From Caryophanales bacterium UBA6259 (GTDB lineage: Bacteria > Bacillota > Bacilli > Tepidibacillales > Tepidibacillaceae): a DNA stretch of 23,111 nucleotides. A program made the position numbers and the translations under genes. A model generated the notes under the pieces. It was given only the letters and a program-made list of their open reading frames with translations, had not been told where the DNA came from and did no database searches. Shown one piece after another: positions 1 to 7,063 of this stretch (positions within the stretch are counted from its first letter, which is position 1; the number at the start of each line of letters is the position of its first letter). The stretch spans positions 593 to 23,703 of the forward strand of contig DJVJ01000039.1 of the NCBI GenBank assembly GCA_002441135.1. Reading direction: 5' to 3'.

Positions 1-46
1 TGTGATTAACGTCGAACGACTTGCGTCCTGCAAGTCAGGCAAAAAG

Positions 47-75
47 AAAAGCAGCTCATTTTGAGTTGCTTTTTT
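47..75 (+). terminator. Intrinsic terminator of an upstream transcript
   Basis: The stem AAAGCAGCTCA / TGAGTTGCTTT, with one G-T pair and a three-base loop, runs directly into a T-tract. This is the usual form of a Rho-independent terminator. It closes a transcript that enters from the left edge; the gene or RNA it belongs to is outside the window or too short here to identify. Confidence 0.8.
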
Positions 76-149
76 GCTATGCATAAAAGGCAGACTATTC
101 ACATTAATGTTAAAATGGATTTAAAGATTTAAGTGGGAGGCGAATTTTG

Positions 150-434
150 ATGTATTACAATAAAGCGGAACTTGAAAAAATTAGAAAAAAAGGAGAAGAG
201 ATTGCAAATGAATTAGAGGAAAGAGAAAAGGGTTCAAAATATAAGTCTAAAGCAGATCTTCAAATAAACTGTTTGCATTGCAAAAATGACCATTTCATTA
301 AAAGCAATATTCTACTTAATACAAGAGGGTTAACTTTCTTTGATTTAGAATGGCTTAATCAATCAGCAATAACTTTAGTGTGTGATCGTTGCGGGTTCAT
401 CCATTGGTTCAGTGAAGAGGTAGAGAAGCTATAA
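150..434 (+). CDS. Small zinc-ribbon protein, DUF2082/COG3478-like
   Basis: A 94-residue protein of unknown function. The first 35 residues are charged and probably helical. They are followed by a C-x2-C pair at Cys41/Cys44 and a second at Cys78/Cys81, which would bind one zinc ion. The spacing and the segments NTRGLTFFDLE and CDRCGFIHWF resemble the short nucleic-acid-binding zinc ribbons of the COG3478 (DUF2082) group, which have a C-x2-C, a TGxxxSxxFD-like stretch and a C-terminal CxxCGYxEFY. That assignment is by eye. ATG at 150 is chosen over the TTG one codon upstream because GGGAGG at 135-140 is well spaced for it. The gene stands alone: a terminator precedes it, and it faces the minus-strand permease. 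A role in nucleic-acid binding is inference only. Confidence 0.75.
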   Translation: MYYNKAELEKIRKKGEEIANELEEREKGSKYKSKADLQINCLHCKNDHFIKSNILLNTRGLTFFDLEWLNQSAITLVCDRCGFIHWFSEEVEKL

Positions 435-503
435 TAATTTTTTTCACGAGATATAATAGCCTTAGTTCTCCTGAGTATAATGTAATAGTTTCAATGGAGG
501 GGT

Positions 504-540
504 AAAACGACTGGAATGTTAAGACGAATCCAGTCGTTTT
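504..540. terminator. Perfect 12-bp inverted repeat between convergent genes, likely bidirectional terminator
   Basis: AAAACGACTGGA (504-515) and TCCAGTCGTTTT (529-540) pair perfectly around a 13-base loop. The arm ends are A4 on one side and T4 on the other, so the hairpin could end transcripts on either strand. It lies between the zinc-ribbon gene and the minus-strand permease. The T-run is only four bases, so efficiency may be modest. Confidence 0.6.
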
Positions 541-560
541 CCTATGAAAATATCAATGGT

Positions 561-1457
561 TTAAATAAAATATAATAGCACAGATAATGTAGCTGCACTA
601 AGTATCGTAGTCATTAACGTTACACTAGAAACAAACTTAGGTTCACTATCAAATTGTAAAGCGTACATTGTGATAGTAGCAGCAGAAGGCATCGCTGCAG
701 ATACAATTAATACTTTTTTTAGTAATGGATCTATAGGCAACCAAAGCGTTATAATCCAAGCAATTAATGGAGAAGCGATTAGTCGTAAAACAATTGCATA
801 AGACATCTTATTCCATTCAAATTGATCCAATTTTATATTAGCAAGCTGCATTCCAAGAACTAGCATTACGGTTGGTATCGTAGCACCAGCTACTAGATCA
901 ATTGCTTTAAAAAAGCTATCTGACATTGGAATATTAAATCCTTTCCATAACATCGCTAACCCAAAAGCATAAATAGCAGGTATTTTGAAAATTGTCATGA
1001 TTGCTGACTTAATTCCTGTTTTACCACGAGCAGCAAAATATACACCGAAGGAATGCATTATAATCGTTTGCAAAACGATAAAAGAGATGGAGTAAACAAA
1101 GCCCTTTTCACCAAATGCAAATAGGATGACTGGTGTACCATAATTTCCAGAGTTCATAAATGCTGTGGAAAGAATTAAACCACTTTCAGTCGAAGAAGAA
1201 AGCTTGAACATTCGACTTGTTGTCATGACAATAAATATAATCGTGAATAAAAGCAATAAACTAAAAATGACAATATACAAGTACTCTAAATTCAATTCAA
1301 TTGTAAAAAAGGTGCGAAAAACTAATGCAGGCATCATAAAATATAAAGCAACAGAGGAAACTGATTTAATATCGAGATTCATCTGTTTTTGACCAATAAA
1401 TCCAACCCCAAAGATTAAAAATACTGGTAAAATAACTTCAACAAACATGGTTAACAT
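561..1457 (-). CDS. AEC-family (auxin efflux carrier-like) permease
   Basis: A 298-residue, almost wholly hydrophobic protein with about ten predicted membrane helices. It begins MLTMFVEVILPVFLIFGVGF and contains the conserved central stretch STAFMNSGNYGTPVILFAFG and the later AATITMYALQF. This layout is typical of the AEC family (COG0679), whose bacterial members include malate permeases and other organic-anion carriers; the plant relatives export auxin. The substrate cannot be read from the sequence. The first ATG (complement of 1455-1457) is chosen because AGAAGG lies six bases upstream. A consensus promoter lies about 60 bases before it. The gene is divergent from the amidohydrolase, which may or may not be functionally linked. 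Confidence 0.88.
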   Translation of the reverse strand: MLTMFVEVILPVFLIFGVGFIGQKQMNLDIKSVSSVALYFMMPALVFRTFFTIELNLEYLYIVIFSLLLLFTIIFIVMTTSRMFKLSSSTESGLILSTAFMNSGNYGTPVILFAFGEKGFVYSISFIVLQTIIMHSFGVYFAARGKTGIKSAIMTIFKIPAIYAFGLAMLWKGFNIPMSDSFFKAIDLVAGATIPTVMLVLGMQLANIKLDQFEWNKMSYAIVLRLIASPLIAWIITLWLPIDPLLKKVLIVSAAMPSAATITMYALQFDSEPKFVSSVTLMTTILSAATLSVLLYFI

Positions 1458-1526
1458 AAAAAACCTTCTTTCTCTCCCAAAACTTATCCAAATATCTCAC
1501 TTTATCTCTCCTTCACATTAAAGAAA

Positions 1527-1555
1527 ATACTATTCTTGTCTGCAAAATTTGTCAA
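1527..1555 (-). promoter_or_regulatory. Sigma-A promoter of the AEC permease
   Basis: Read on the minus strand, TTGACA (1555-1550) is followed after exactly 17 bases by TAGTAT (1532-1527). This puts the start of transcription near 1520 and gives an untranslated leader of about 60 bases ahead of the permease start at 1457. The -35 is a perfect match and the -10 matches at four of six positions. Confidence 0.7.
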
Positions 1556-1617
1556 TTATCCTGGGGCAAATATTTTACAAAATTCAACAAAAAAATTTTT
1601 TAGGAGGATTATGTCGA

Positions 1618-1636
1618 TATTTCTCGAATAGAAATA
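1618..1636 (+). promoter_or_regulatory. 7-bp inverted repeat upstream of the amidohydrolase (possible operator or leader hairpin)
   Basis: TATTTCT and AGAAATA pair perfectly around CGAAT, 42 bases before the amidohydrolase GTG. The repeat overlaps a six-codon mini-ORF (1611-1631) that is preceded by AGGAGG. It could be a protein-binding site or a leader hairpin; nothing in the sequence identifies the regulator. Confidence 0.3.
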
Positions 1637-1677
1637 ATATATATTTAGTTAATCGAAATTTATAGGGGGAGAATAGG

Positions 1678-2835
1678 GTGCTAGTAATCACAAATGTATA
1701 TATCAATACAGTGACAAATGGCATTATTTCAAATGGAGCTGTTCTTATTGAAGAAGGAAAAATTAAAGCAATTGGACAAGATATTGAAATTCCTAGAGAC
1801 GCCATAAGGGTAGATGGTGAAGGTAAATGGTTAACCCCAGGTTTAATTGATGCTCATACTCATCTAGGAGTATATGAAGAAGGAATTGGTTGGGGAGATT
1901 CGGATGTTAATGAATTAACAGATCCAGCTACGCCACATATAAGAGCTCTTGATGCAATAAATCCTTTAGAAATGGGATTTACAGATGCGGTGAAAGGTGG
2001 AGTGACTACTGTTCAGATTATGCCTGGAAGCGGTAATGTCATTGGTGGTGAAATGTCCATTGTAAAAACCTCAGGTCGAATTGTTGAAGAAATGGTAGTT
2101 AAAGAGCTTTCTGGATTAAAAGTGGCATTTGGAGAAAACCCTAAACGAGTATATGGCTCCAAAGGAAAAATGCCTTCTACTCGAATGGGAACTGCTGCCG
2201 TTTTTAGAGAACAGCTAACTAAGGCGAAAAATTATCTAAAGAAAATAGAACAAGGACTTGAGGATGCTTCCAAGCTTCCTGATACCGATTTAAAAATGGA
2301 AACATTGGTAAAGGCTTTAAAAAAAGAAATTCCAGTTAGAGCACATGCTCACCGAGCAGATGATATTATGACTGCAATTCGGGTGGCAGAGGAATTTGAT
2401 TTAGATTTAACATTAGAGCATTGTACAGAGGGACATGTTATCGCCGATATTCTCGCAATTAAAGGATATCCTGCAGCAGTAGGACCAACATTGTCTAGCC
2501 GTTCCAAAATAGAACTTCAGGATAAAGGCTGGCATACTATCGTCGAGTTAGATAAAGCAAACGTTCCTGTTTCTATTATTACAGATCATCCAGTAATACC
2601 TATTGATTATTTAGTAGTTACTGCTGCCATTGCAGTTAGAGAAGGATTAAATGAAGAAACAGCGTGGAAGGCGATAACGATAAATCCTGCAAAGCATTTA
2701 GGGATAGAAAATAAAGTTGGTTCCTTGGAAGTTGGTAAGGATGCAGATATGGTGCTTTGGACTGGGAACCCTTTTGATTATAAAACAAAGGTAGAAATGA
2801 CAATAATTAACGGAAAGATTATCTACACACGTTAA
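1678..2835 (+). CDS. Imidazolonepropionase-like metal-dependent amidohydrolase (COG1228)
   Basis: A 385-residue protein of the amidohydrolase superfamily. Visible are the N-terminal small beta-domain, the strand-1 metal motif TPGLIDAHTH with His60/His62, a further H-x-H at His223/His225, His248 in LEHCTEGH, and the catalytic aspartate region TDHPV (Asp303). It ends in the usual C-terminal sequence KVGSLEVGKDADMVLW. The block GENPKRVYGSKGKMPSTRMG is characteristic of the COG1228 imidazolonepropionase-like group. These enzymes hydrolyse cyclic amides or dipeptide-like substrates in the cytoplasm, but no Hut genes are nearby and the real substrate is unknown. It should not be called HutI. GTG at 1678 follows AGGGGGAGA by about seven bases. 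No terminator separates it from the purine control region, whose first PurBox begins right at its stop codon. Confidence 0.88.
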   Translation: MLVITNVYINTVTNGIISNGAVLIEEGKIKAIGQDIEIPRDAIRVDGEGKWLTPGLIDAHTHLGVYEEGIGWGDSDVNELTDPATPHIRALDAINPLEMGFTDAVKGGVTTVQIMPGSGNVIGGEMSIVKTSGRIVEEMVVKELSGLKVAFGENPKRVYGSKGKMPSTRMGTAAVFREQLTKAKNYLKKIEQGLEDASKLPDTDLKMETLVKALKKEIPVRAHAHRADDIMTAIRVAEEFDLDLTLEHCTEGHVIADILAIKGYPAAVGPTLSSRSKIELQDKGWHTIVELDKANVPVSIITDHPVIPIDYLVVTAAIAVREGLNEETAWKAITINPAKHLGIENKVGSLEVGKDADMVLWTGNPFDYKTKVEMTIINGKIIYTR

Positions 2836-2877
2836 AAATCGAACAATAATAAAAAATATATCGAAAATGTTCGTAAT
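2836..2877 (+). promoter_or_regulatory. PurBox pair: PurR operator of the pur operon
   Basis: Two inverted CGAA-centred sites lie here: AAATCGAACAAT at 2836-2847 and its inverted partner AATGTTCGTAAT at 2866-2877, separated by 18 bases. Bacillus PurR binds such paired PurBoxes (consensus around CCGAACWWT) spaced by 16-17 bases and represses purine genes, with PRPP acting as inducer. The second box ends four bases before the -35, as expected for repression of initiation. Binding itself is inferred. Confidence 0.82.
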
Positions 2878-2881
2878 TTGG

Positions 2882-2910
2882 TTGACGAGATAGAGGCATG
2901 CTGGTACACT
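2882..2910 (+). promoter_or_regulatory. Extended -10 sigma-A promoter of the pur operon
   Basis: TTGACG at 2882-2887, a 17-base spacer, and TACACT at 2905-2910, with TG at 2902-2903 forming an extended -10. Transcription should begin near 2917, which gives an untranslated leader of about 325 bases before purE. Confidence 0.8.
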
Positions 2911-2961
2911 GTTATTGTAATCATTAAATGAACTATTCTATTTTTCTACTACACAATTAAA

Positions 2962-3037
2962 TATAACTCGTATAACGTCGGGGATATGGCCCGAAAGTCT
3001 CTACCCAATAGCCGTAAATTATTGGACTACGAGTGAA
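2962..3037 (+). ncRNA. Guanine-class purine riboswitch aptamer
   Basis: P1 is formed by ACTCGTA (2966-2972) and TACGAGT (3028-3034). P2 is CGGG/CCCG (2979-2982, 2990-2993) with loop GATATGG. P3 is CCAATAG/TTATTGG (3005-3011, 3019-3025, one G-U pair) with loop CCGTAAA. Both loops and the J2/3 sequence match the purine aptamer family, as in the B. subtilis xpt leader. The discriminating base in GACTAC is C (3027), equivalent to C74, which pairs with guanine or hypoxanthine; adenine switches have U here. Ligand binding should favour P1 and the downstream terminator, and so turn the operon off. Confidence 0.95.
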
Positions 3038-3130
3038 AGTGAACCTAGGGTTCTTTTATCAAAAATTGATATTTGACCGAGTGGTTCAGGCATGATTAAT
3101 ACATAATTTGTCATGTTACACCGAAGGGAT

Positions 3131-3200
3131 AAAAGCCCAGGCGGGTAGGTTTCTCTCGAAGATTTTCTTAGAAAACTACCCCCCTTGGGCTTTTCTTTTT
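3131..3200 (+). terminator. Riboswitch-controlled terminator (expression platform of the pur leader)
   Basis: AAAAGCCCA (3131-3139) pairs with TGGGCTTTT (3186-3194), and inside it GGGTAG (3143-3148) pairs with CTACCC (3176-3181). A T-rich run to 3200 follows. This long stem sits 42 bases before purE and about 95 bases after the aptamer. The TAGG part of its 5' arm can instead pair with sequence just after P1, giving a plausible antiterminator. Confidence 0.88.
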
Positions 3201-3241
3201 GAATAGAAAAAGGATATTTGAGAATAGAGGAGGAAACCAAC

Positions 3242-3739
3242 ATGGAAGGCAATATAAAGCCTCAAGTAGGTTTGATTATGGGAAGTAAGTCTGATTGGCC
3301 AACCATGAGTAATGCTGCGGAAATTTTCGAAGAGTTTAACGTTCCATATGAAAAAAGAATCGTATCCGCACATCGGACACCAGATCGATTATATGAGTAT
3401 GCAGAATCGGCAGAAAGTAGAGGTTTAAAGATAATTATCGCTGGTGCAGGTGGGGCAGCACATTTACCAGGAATGGTTGCAGCGAAAACCATTATTCCTG
3501 TCTTGGGGGTTCCGATTGAAACCTCTACCCTAAATGGCCTAGATTCCCTGCTTTCCATTGTGCAGATGCCAGGTGGTATTCCTGTTGGCACACTTGCTAT
3601 CGGGAAAGCCGGAGCTAAGAATGCAGGGTTATTAGCAGTGTCGATGCTTGCAGTAAATGAACCAAAACTAGCAGATCTGCTTCATCAATATAGAAAAAAA
3701 CAGGCAGAGGAGGCGATTAGTGAACCATGGAACAGATGA
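3242..3739 (+). CDS. purE: N5-carboxyaminoimidazole ribonucleotide mutase PurE
   Basis: A 165-residue class I PurE. It interconverts N5-CAIR and CAIR, the step after PurK in IMP synthesis. The signature GSKSDWPTM occupies about residues 14-22, the active-site SAHRTPDR lies around His44, and the substrate loop GAGGAAHLPGM follows. Length and motifs are normal for the family, which usually forms octamers. ATG at 3242 is chosen because GAGGAGG at 3227-3233 is ideally spaced; an in-frame TTG at 3218 lies too close to the terminator and has no such site. It is the first gene of the purine operon and overlaps purK by 13 bases, so the two successive enzymes are probably translationally coupled. Confidence 0.97.
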   Translation: MEGNIKPQVGLIMGSKSDWPTMSNAAEIFEEFNVPYEKRIVSAHRTPDRLYEYAESAESRGLKIIIAGAGGAAHLPGMVAAKTIIPVLGVPIETSTLNGLDSLLSIVQMPGGIPVGTLAIGKAGAKNAGLLAVSMLAVNEPKLADLLHQYRKKQAEEAISEPWNR

Positions 3740-4878
3740 TTTTACCCGGGTCAACCATTGGCGTTGTAGGTGGTGGTCAGCTAGGTAAAATGCTAGCTCA
3801 TGCTGCTCAAATGCTAGGATATAAGGTCGTTATCTGGAGTGAAGAAGAGGATTGCCCAGCTTGCAGGGTTACCTCCTCAGTAATTATTGGTCCATATACA
3901 GATAAAGAAAAGCTGGCCCAGTTTATTAAACAAGTGAATATTGTGACAGTTGAAACAGAGCATATTAGCTTGTCGGTATTAAAGGAGATAGAGGAACAGC
4001 TTCCACTTTATCCATCCGCCCAAATCGTAGGTATTGCACAAAATCGCCAAAAGGAAAAAAGGTGGTTAGCAGATCATCAATTTCCGGTTGTTCCTTTTCG
4101 AATTGTTCAGTCACTAGAAGAAATCATTTTATTTCAAGAGCAAATAGATGGTGATATTGTTGTAAAGACAATTACAGGGGGCTATGACGGAAAAGGCCAA
4201 TTGCGGATAACGAAAACGCCACTGAGTCAAGAACAGACTTTACAGATTTTTCAATGGCTACTTAATGAAAATATGCTAATTGCAGAGGCATGGTTGCCAA
4301 TCCAAATGGAATTTTCCGTGATTGCTGCAAGAAATAAAAATAGGCAATTCTCTTCTTTTCCAGTAGTTGAAAATGAACATCGAGATCACATTTTACATCA
4401 GACCATTGCTCCGGCAAGAATAGCACAAGAAGTTGCAAATCAAGCAGTAGAAATTACAGAAAAATTAATGGAAGAACTAGATTATGTCGGATTATTGTGT
4501 GTAGAGTTTTTTTACGATCAACAGGGAAAAATCTATATTAATGAATTAGCACCACGTCCACATAATTCTGGCCATTTCACCTTAGATGCCACAATCACCA
4601 GTCAGTTTGAGCAAACGATTCGGGCAGTATGCAATCTTCCGCTTAATGAAACAAGGTTACTTTCGCCAAGTGTGATGGTCAATCTATTAGGTGATTTATG
4701 GCAAGAAAAATTTAATATTGAAAAAATCGTTACTGAATCTGCAACAAAGCTTCATTTATATGGAAAAAAAGAGGCAAGAGTGAAGCGCAAAATGGGGCAT
4801 TATACTACACTTGCGGATTCTATTGAAAAAGCAATCGACAAAGCGGAAAATATCTATCTTTCCCTTTTAGATTCTTAA
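3727..4878 (+). CDS. purK: N5-carboxyaminoimidazole ribonucleotide synthase PurK
   Basis: A 383-residue ATP-grasp enzyme that joins AIR and bicarbonate at the cost of ATP to give N5-CAIR, the substrate of PurE. The N-terminal Rossmann-like fold shows GVVGGGQLGKMLAHAA, the ATP-grasp loop is TITGGYDGKGQ, and the metal/substrate motif NELAPRPHNSGHFT sits late in the protein as expected. The start overlaps the end of purE by 13 bases. ATG at 3727 is taken with GAGGAGG about 12 bases upstream; the ATG three codons further (3736) is also possible. No unusual residues were seen. Confidence 0.96.
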   Translation: MEQMILPGSTIGVVGGGQLGKMLAHAAQMLGYKVVIWSEEEDCPACRVTSSVIIGPYTDKEKLAQFIKQVNIVTVETEHISLSVLKEIEEQLPLYPSAQIVGIAQNRQKEKRWLADHQFPVVPFRIVQSLEEIILFQEQIDGDIVVKTITGGYDGKGQLRITKTPLSQEQTLQIFQWLLNENMLIAEAWLPIQMEFSVIAARNKNRQFSSFPVVENEHRDHILHQTIAPARIAQEVANQAVEITEKLMEELDYVGLLCVEFFYDQQGKIYINELAPRPHNSGHFTLDATITSQFEQTIRAVCNLPLNETRLLSPSVMVNLLGDLWQEKFNIEKIVTESATKLHLYGKKEARVKRKMGHYTTLADSIEKAIDKAENIYLSLLDS

Positions 4879-4924
4879 AGGTATAATAAAAAGATTTTAA
4901 AAAAATGTCGGGGGTAATTAATGT

Positions 4925-6223
4925 ATGATTAATCGCTATACAAGACCAGAAATGGAAAGCATCTGGACAGAGGAAAATAAATACAAAGCGTGGTTAGAAG
5001 TGGAAATTTTAGCGGCAGAAGCTTGGGCAACCATCGGGGAAATTCCTATGGATGAGGTGAAACAAATCAGAGCCAATGCCAAAATTAATGTAGATCGAAT
5101 TCATGAAATAGAAGAAGATACCAAGCATGATGTAGTGGCATTTACTCGAGCAGTAGCAGAAACCTTAGGACCTGAATCAAAATGGGTTCATTATGGATTA
5201 ACCTCTACTGATGTTGTGGATACAGCACTTTCCTATCTTTTAAAGCAAGCTAATGAAATTTTATTGAAGGACTTAGAAAAATTTATTGAGATCATAAAAA
5301 ATAAAGCAGTAGAGCATAAGCATACCGTGATGATGGGAAGGACCCATGGCGTTCATGCGGAGCCAACTACCTTTGGACTAAAGCTTGGCTTATGGTATGC
5401 AGAAATGCAGCGTAATCTAGAGCGGTTTAAACGGGCGACGGATGAGCTCGCTTATGGGAAAATTTCTGGGGCAGTAGGTACCTATGCCAATGTACCTCCC
5501 TATATTGAAGAATATGTATGTGACAAGTTAGGGTTACATACAGCACCTATTTCTACGCAAACATTACAAAGGGACCGTCATGCAGAATATATGGCAACCT
5601 TAGCACTAATTGGAACCTCCTTAGAAAAGTTTGCAACAGAGATTAGGGGATTGCAAAAATCAGAAACGAGAGAAGTTGAGGAATTTTTTAGTAAAGGTCA
5701 AAAAGGCTCCTCAGCGATGCCACATAAGAGAAACCCAATCGGTTCTGAAAATATTACTGGTTTAGCAAGAGTGCTTCGTGGTTACATGGTTTCTTCCTAT
5801 GAAAATGTAGCCTTATGGCATGAAAGAGATATTTCCCATTCATCGGTAGAAAGAATTATTTTACCGGATGCAACAATGCTGTTAAATTACATGCTGAACC
5901 GATTTGGCAACATTGTTAAAAACTTAACTGTTTTCCCGGAAAACATGAAACGAAATATGGAAAGAACCTATGGCTTAATTTATTCTCAACGTGTTCTTTT
6001 AACGCTAATCGAAAAGGGAATGAAGCGTGAAGAGGCATATGATTTAGTACAAAAACGTGCAATGCAGGCTTGGGAAGAACAGCGTTCCTTTAAAGAGCTT
6101 GTGAAAGAAGATCAGCAAATCAGACAGGTTTTAAATGAACAAGAGATAGAGGAATGCTTTGATTATCAACATCACTTAGTTAGTGTTGATTTTATCTTTA
6201 GAAAGCTTGGTTTAGAAAAGTAA
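4925..6223 (+). CDS. purB: Adenylosuccinate lyase PurB
   Basis: A 432-residue member of the fumarase/aspartase superfamily. It acts twice in purine synthesis: it splits SAICAR to AICAR and adenylosuccinate to AMP, releasing fumarate each time. The diagnostic loop GSSAMPHKRNP is intact, as are the earlier motifs KHDVVAFTR, HYGLTSTDVVDTA and GRTHGVHAEPTTFG, which carry catalytic and substrate contacts. The length matches Bacillus PurB (about 430). The ATG at 4921 is out of frame and closes at once, so ATG at 4925 is the start; CGGGGGT upstream serves as ribosome binding site. A 46-base gap separates it from purK and an unusually long, hairpin-bearing gap from purC. Confidence 0.97.
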   Translation: MINRYTRPEMESIWTEENKYKAWLEVEILAAEAWATIGEIPMDEVKQIRANAKINVDRIHEIEEDTKHDVVAFTRAVAETLGPESKWVHYGLTSTDVVDTALSYLLKQANEILLKDLEKFIEIIKNKAVEHKHTVMMGRTHGVHAEPTTFGLKLGLWYAEMQRNLERFKRATDELAYGKISGAVGTYANVPPYIEEYVCDKLGLHTAPISTQTLQRDRHAEYMATLALIGTSLEKFATEIRGLQKSETREVEEFFSKGQKGSSAMPHKRNPIGSENITGLARVLRGYMVSSYENVALWHERDISHSSVERIILPDATMLLNYMLNRFGNIVKNLTVFPENMKRNMERTYGLIYSQRVLLTLIEKGMKREEAYDLVQKRAMQAWEEQRSFKELVKEDQQIRQVLNEQEIEECFDYQHHLVSVDFIFRKLGLEK

Positions 6224-6227
6224 TATA

Positions 6228-6268
6228 TATAGGAATCAGCTTTTCATCAATAAAGGCTGATTCCTATA
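6228..6268 (+). promoter_or_regulatory. Perfect 13-bp hairpin in the purB-purC gap
   Basis: TATAGGAATCAGC (6228-6240) and GCTGATTCCTATA (6256-6268) pair perfectly around a 15-base loop, five bases after the purB stop. No T-tract follows, so it is unlikely to be a strong terminator. Likely roles are 3'-end protection after RNA cleavage, a processing site that adjusts purEKB against purC and later genes, or a mild attenuator. Confidence 0.6.
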
Positions 6269-6343
6269 CAAGATTTTAAATGAAGAATCTGTGAAGAATA
6301 AAAAGGAAGTAGTTAAAGAAATAAAATGGGAGGGGAAGTTAAA

Positions 6344-7063
6344 ATGGAAAAACTTGAACAGCTTTATGAAGGTAAGGCGAAAAAAATTTATAGAACCACA
6401 AATCCAGAGCTTTATTTAGTGGAGTATAAAGATGATGCTACTGCTTTTAATGGAGAAAAGCGAGGAACGATTATCGGAAAAGGAAGCTTAAACAATCAAA
6501 TTAGTAAGATATTTTTCCAGTTGTTAAAAGAGAATGGTGTAGAAAATCATTTTGTCGAAGAAGTCTCATCTACAGAACAAATCGTTCGTAAAGTGAAGAT
6601 ACTTCCTATTGAGGTTGTTATTCGTAATATTGCAGCTGGATCATTAGCAAAACGTCTAGGCCTTCTAGAAGGAACCCCATTAAATCACCCTGTCATTGAA
6701 TTTTATTATAAAGATGATGCCCTTGGAGACCCCCTTATCAATACCTCTCACATTTCTGTACTTCAACTAGCTACCACAGAACAACTCCAACAAATTGAAA
6801 CTATTAGTTTAAAGGTAAATGATATTTTAATAGATTATTTAAAAGAACGAGAGATTATCTTAGTAGATTTTAAGCTGGAGTTTGGCGTGACAGAATCGGG
6901 GGCGCTCCTTTTAGCAGATGAGATTTCACCAGATACCTGTCGTTTCTGGGATGCAAATACGATGGAAAAGCTAGATAAAGACCGTTTTCGTAGAGATTTA
7001 GGAAATGTGGAAGAGGCCTATCATGAGATATTAAGGAGATTAGGGGGGAAAACCAATGTTTAA
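6344..7063 (+). CDS. purC: SAICAR synthetase PurC
   Basis: A 239-residue phosphoribosylaminoimidazole-succinocarboxamide synthase. It condenses CAIR with aspartate using ATP. The family blocks are present: LYEGKAKKIY near the N terminus (glycine-rich ATP loop), GKGSLNNQIS, RNIAAGSLAKRLG, DFKLEFG and LADEISPDTCRFWD. GEKRGTI replaces the more common GVKK-type sequence, a conservative change. ATG at 6344 is chosen: the in-frame ATG at 6326 precedes GGGAGGGG, which is itself the ribosome binding site for 6344, and the shorter protein begins as known PurC proteins do. Its end overlaps purS by eight bases. Confidence 0.96.
   Translation: MEKLEQLYEGKAKKIYRTTNPELYLVEYKDDATAFNGEKRGTIIGKGSLNNQISKIFFQLLKENGVENHFVEEVSSTEQIVRKVKILPIEVVIRNIAAGSLAKRLGLLEGTPLNHPVIEFYYKDDALGDPLINTSHISVLQLATTEQLQQIETISLKVNDILIDYLKEREIILVDFKLEFGVTESGALLLADEISPDTCRFWDANTMEKLDKDRFRRDLGNVEEAYHEILRRLGGKTNV

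Noticed and set aside
2..64. Open frame on the plus strand from the window edge, ending in KSGKKKSSSF and a stop inside the terminator stem
   Set aside because: Only 20 codons are visible, no family is recognisable, and the stop lies inside the hairpin. It could be the 3' end of a gene, but the support is too thin to list.
517..576. Short ATG frame of about 19 codons after GGAGGGG
   Set aside because: The frame starts inside the loop of the perfect inverted repeat, spacing to the ribosome-like site is long, and the product has no features; the terminator explanation is better.
1165..1392. Plus-strand frame inside the AEC permease gene
   Set aside because: It is the antisense shadow of a clear membrane transporter gene and has no ribosome site or recognisable product.
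1678..2835. Call of hutI (imidazolonepropionase) for the amidohydrolase
   Set aside because: Only the superfamily and COG1228 group are supported; no hutH, hutU or hutG lies nearby, and the GENPKRVYGSKGKMPSTRMG block belongs to the broader imidazolonepropionase-like group.
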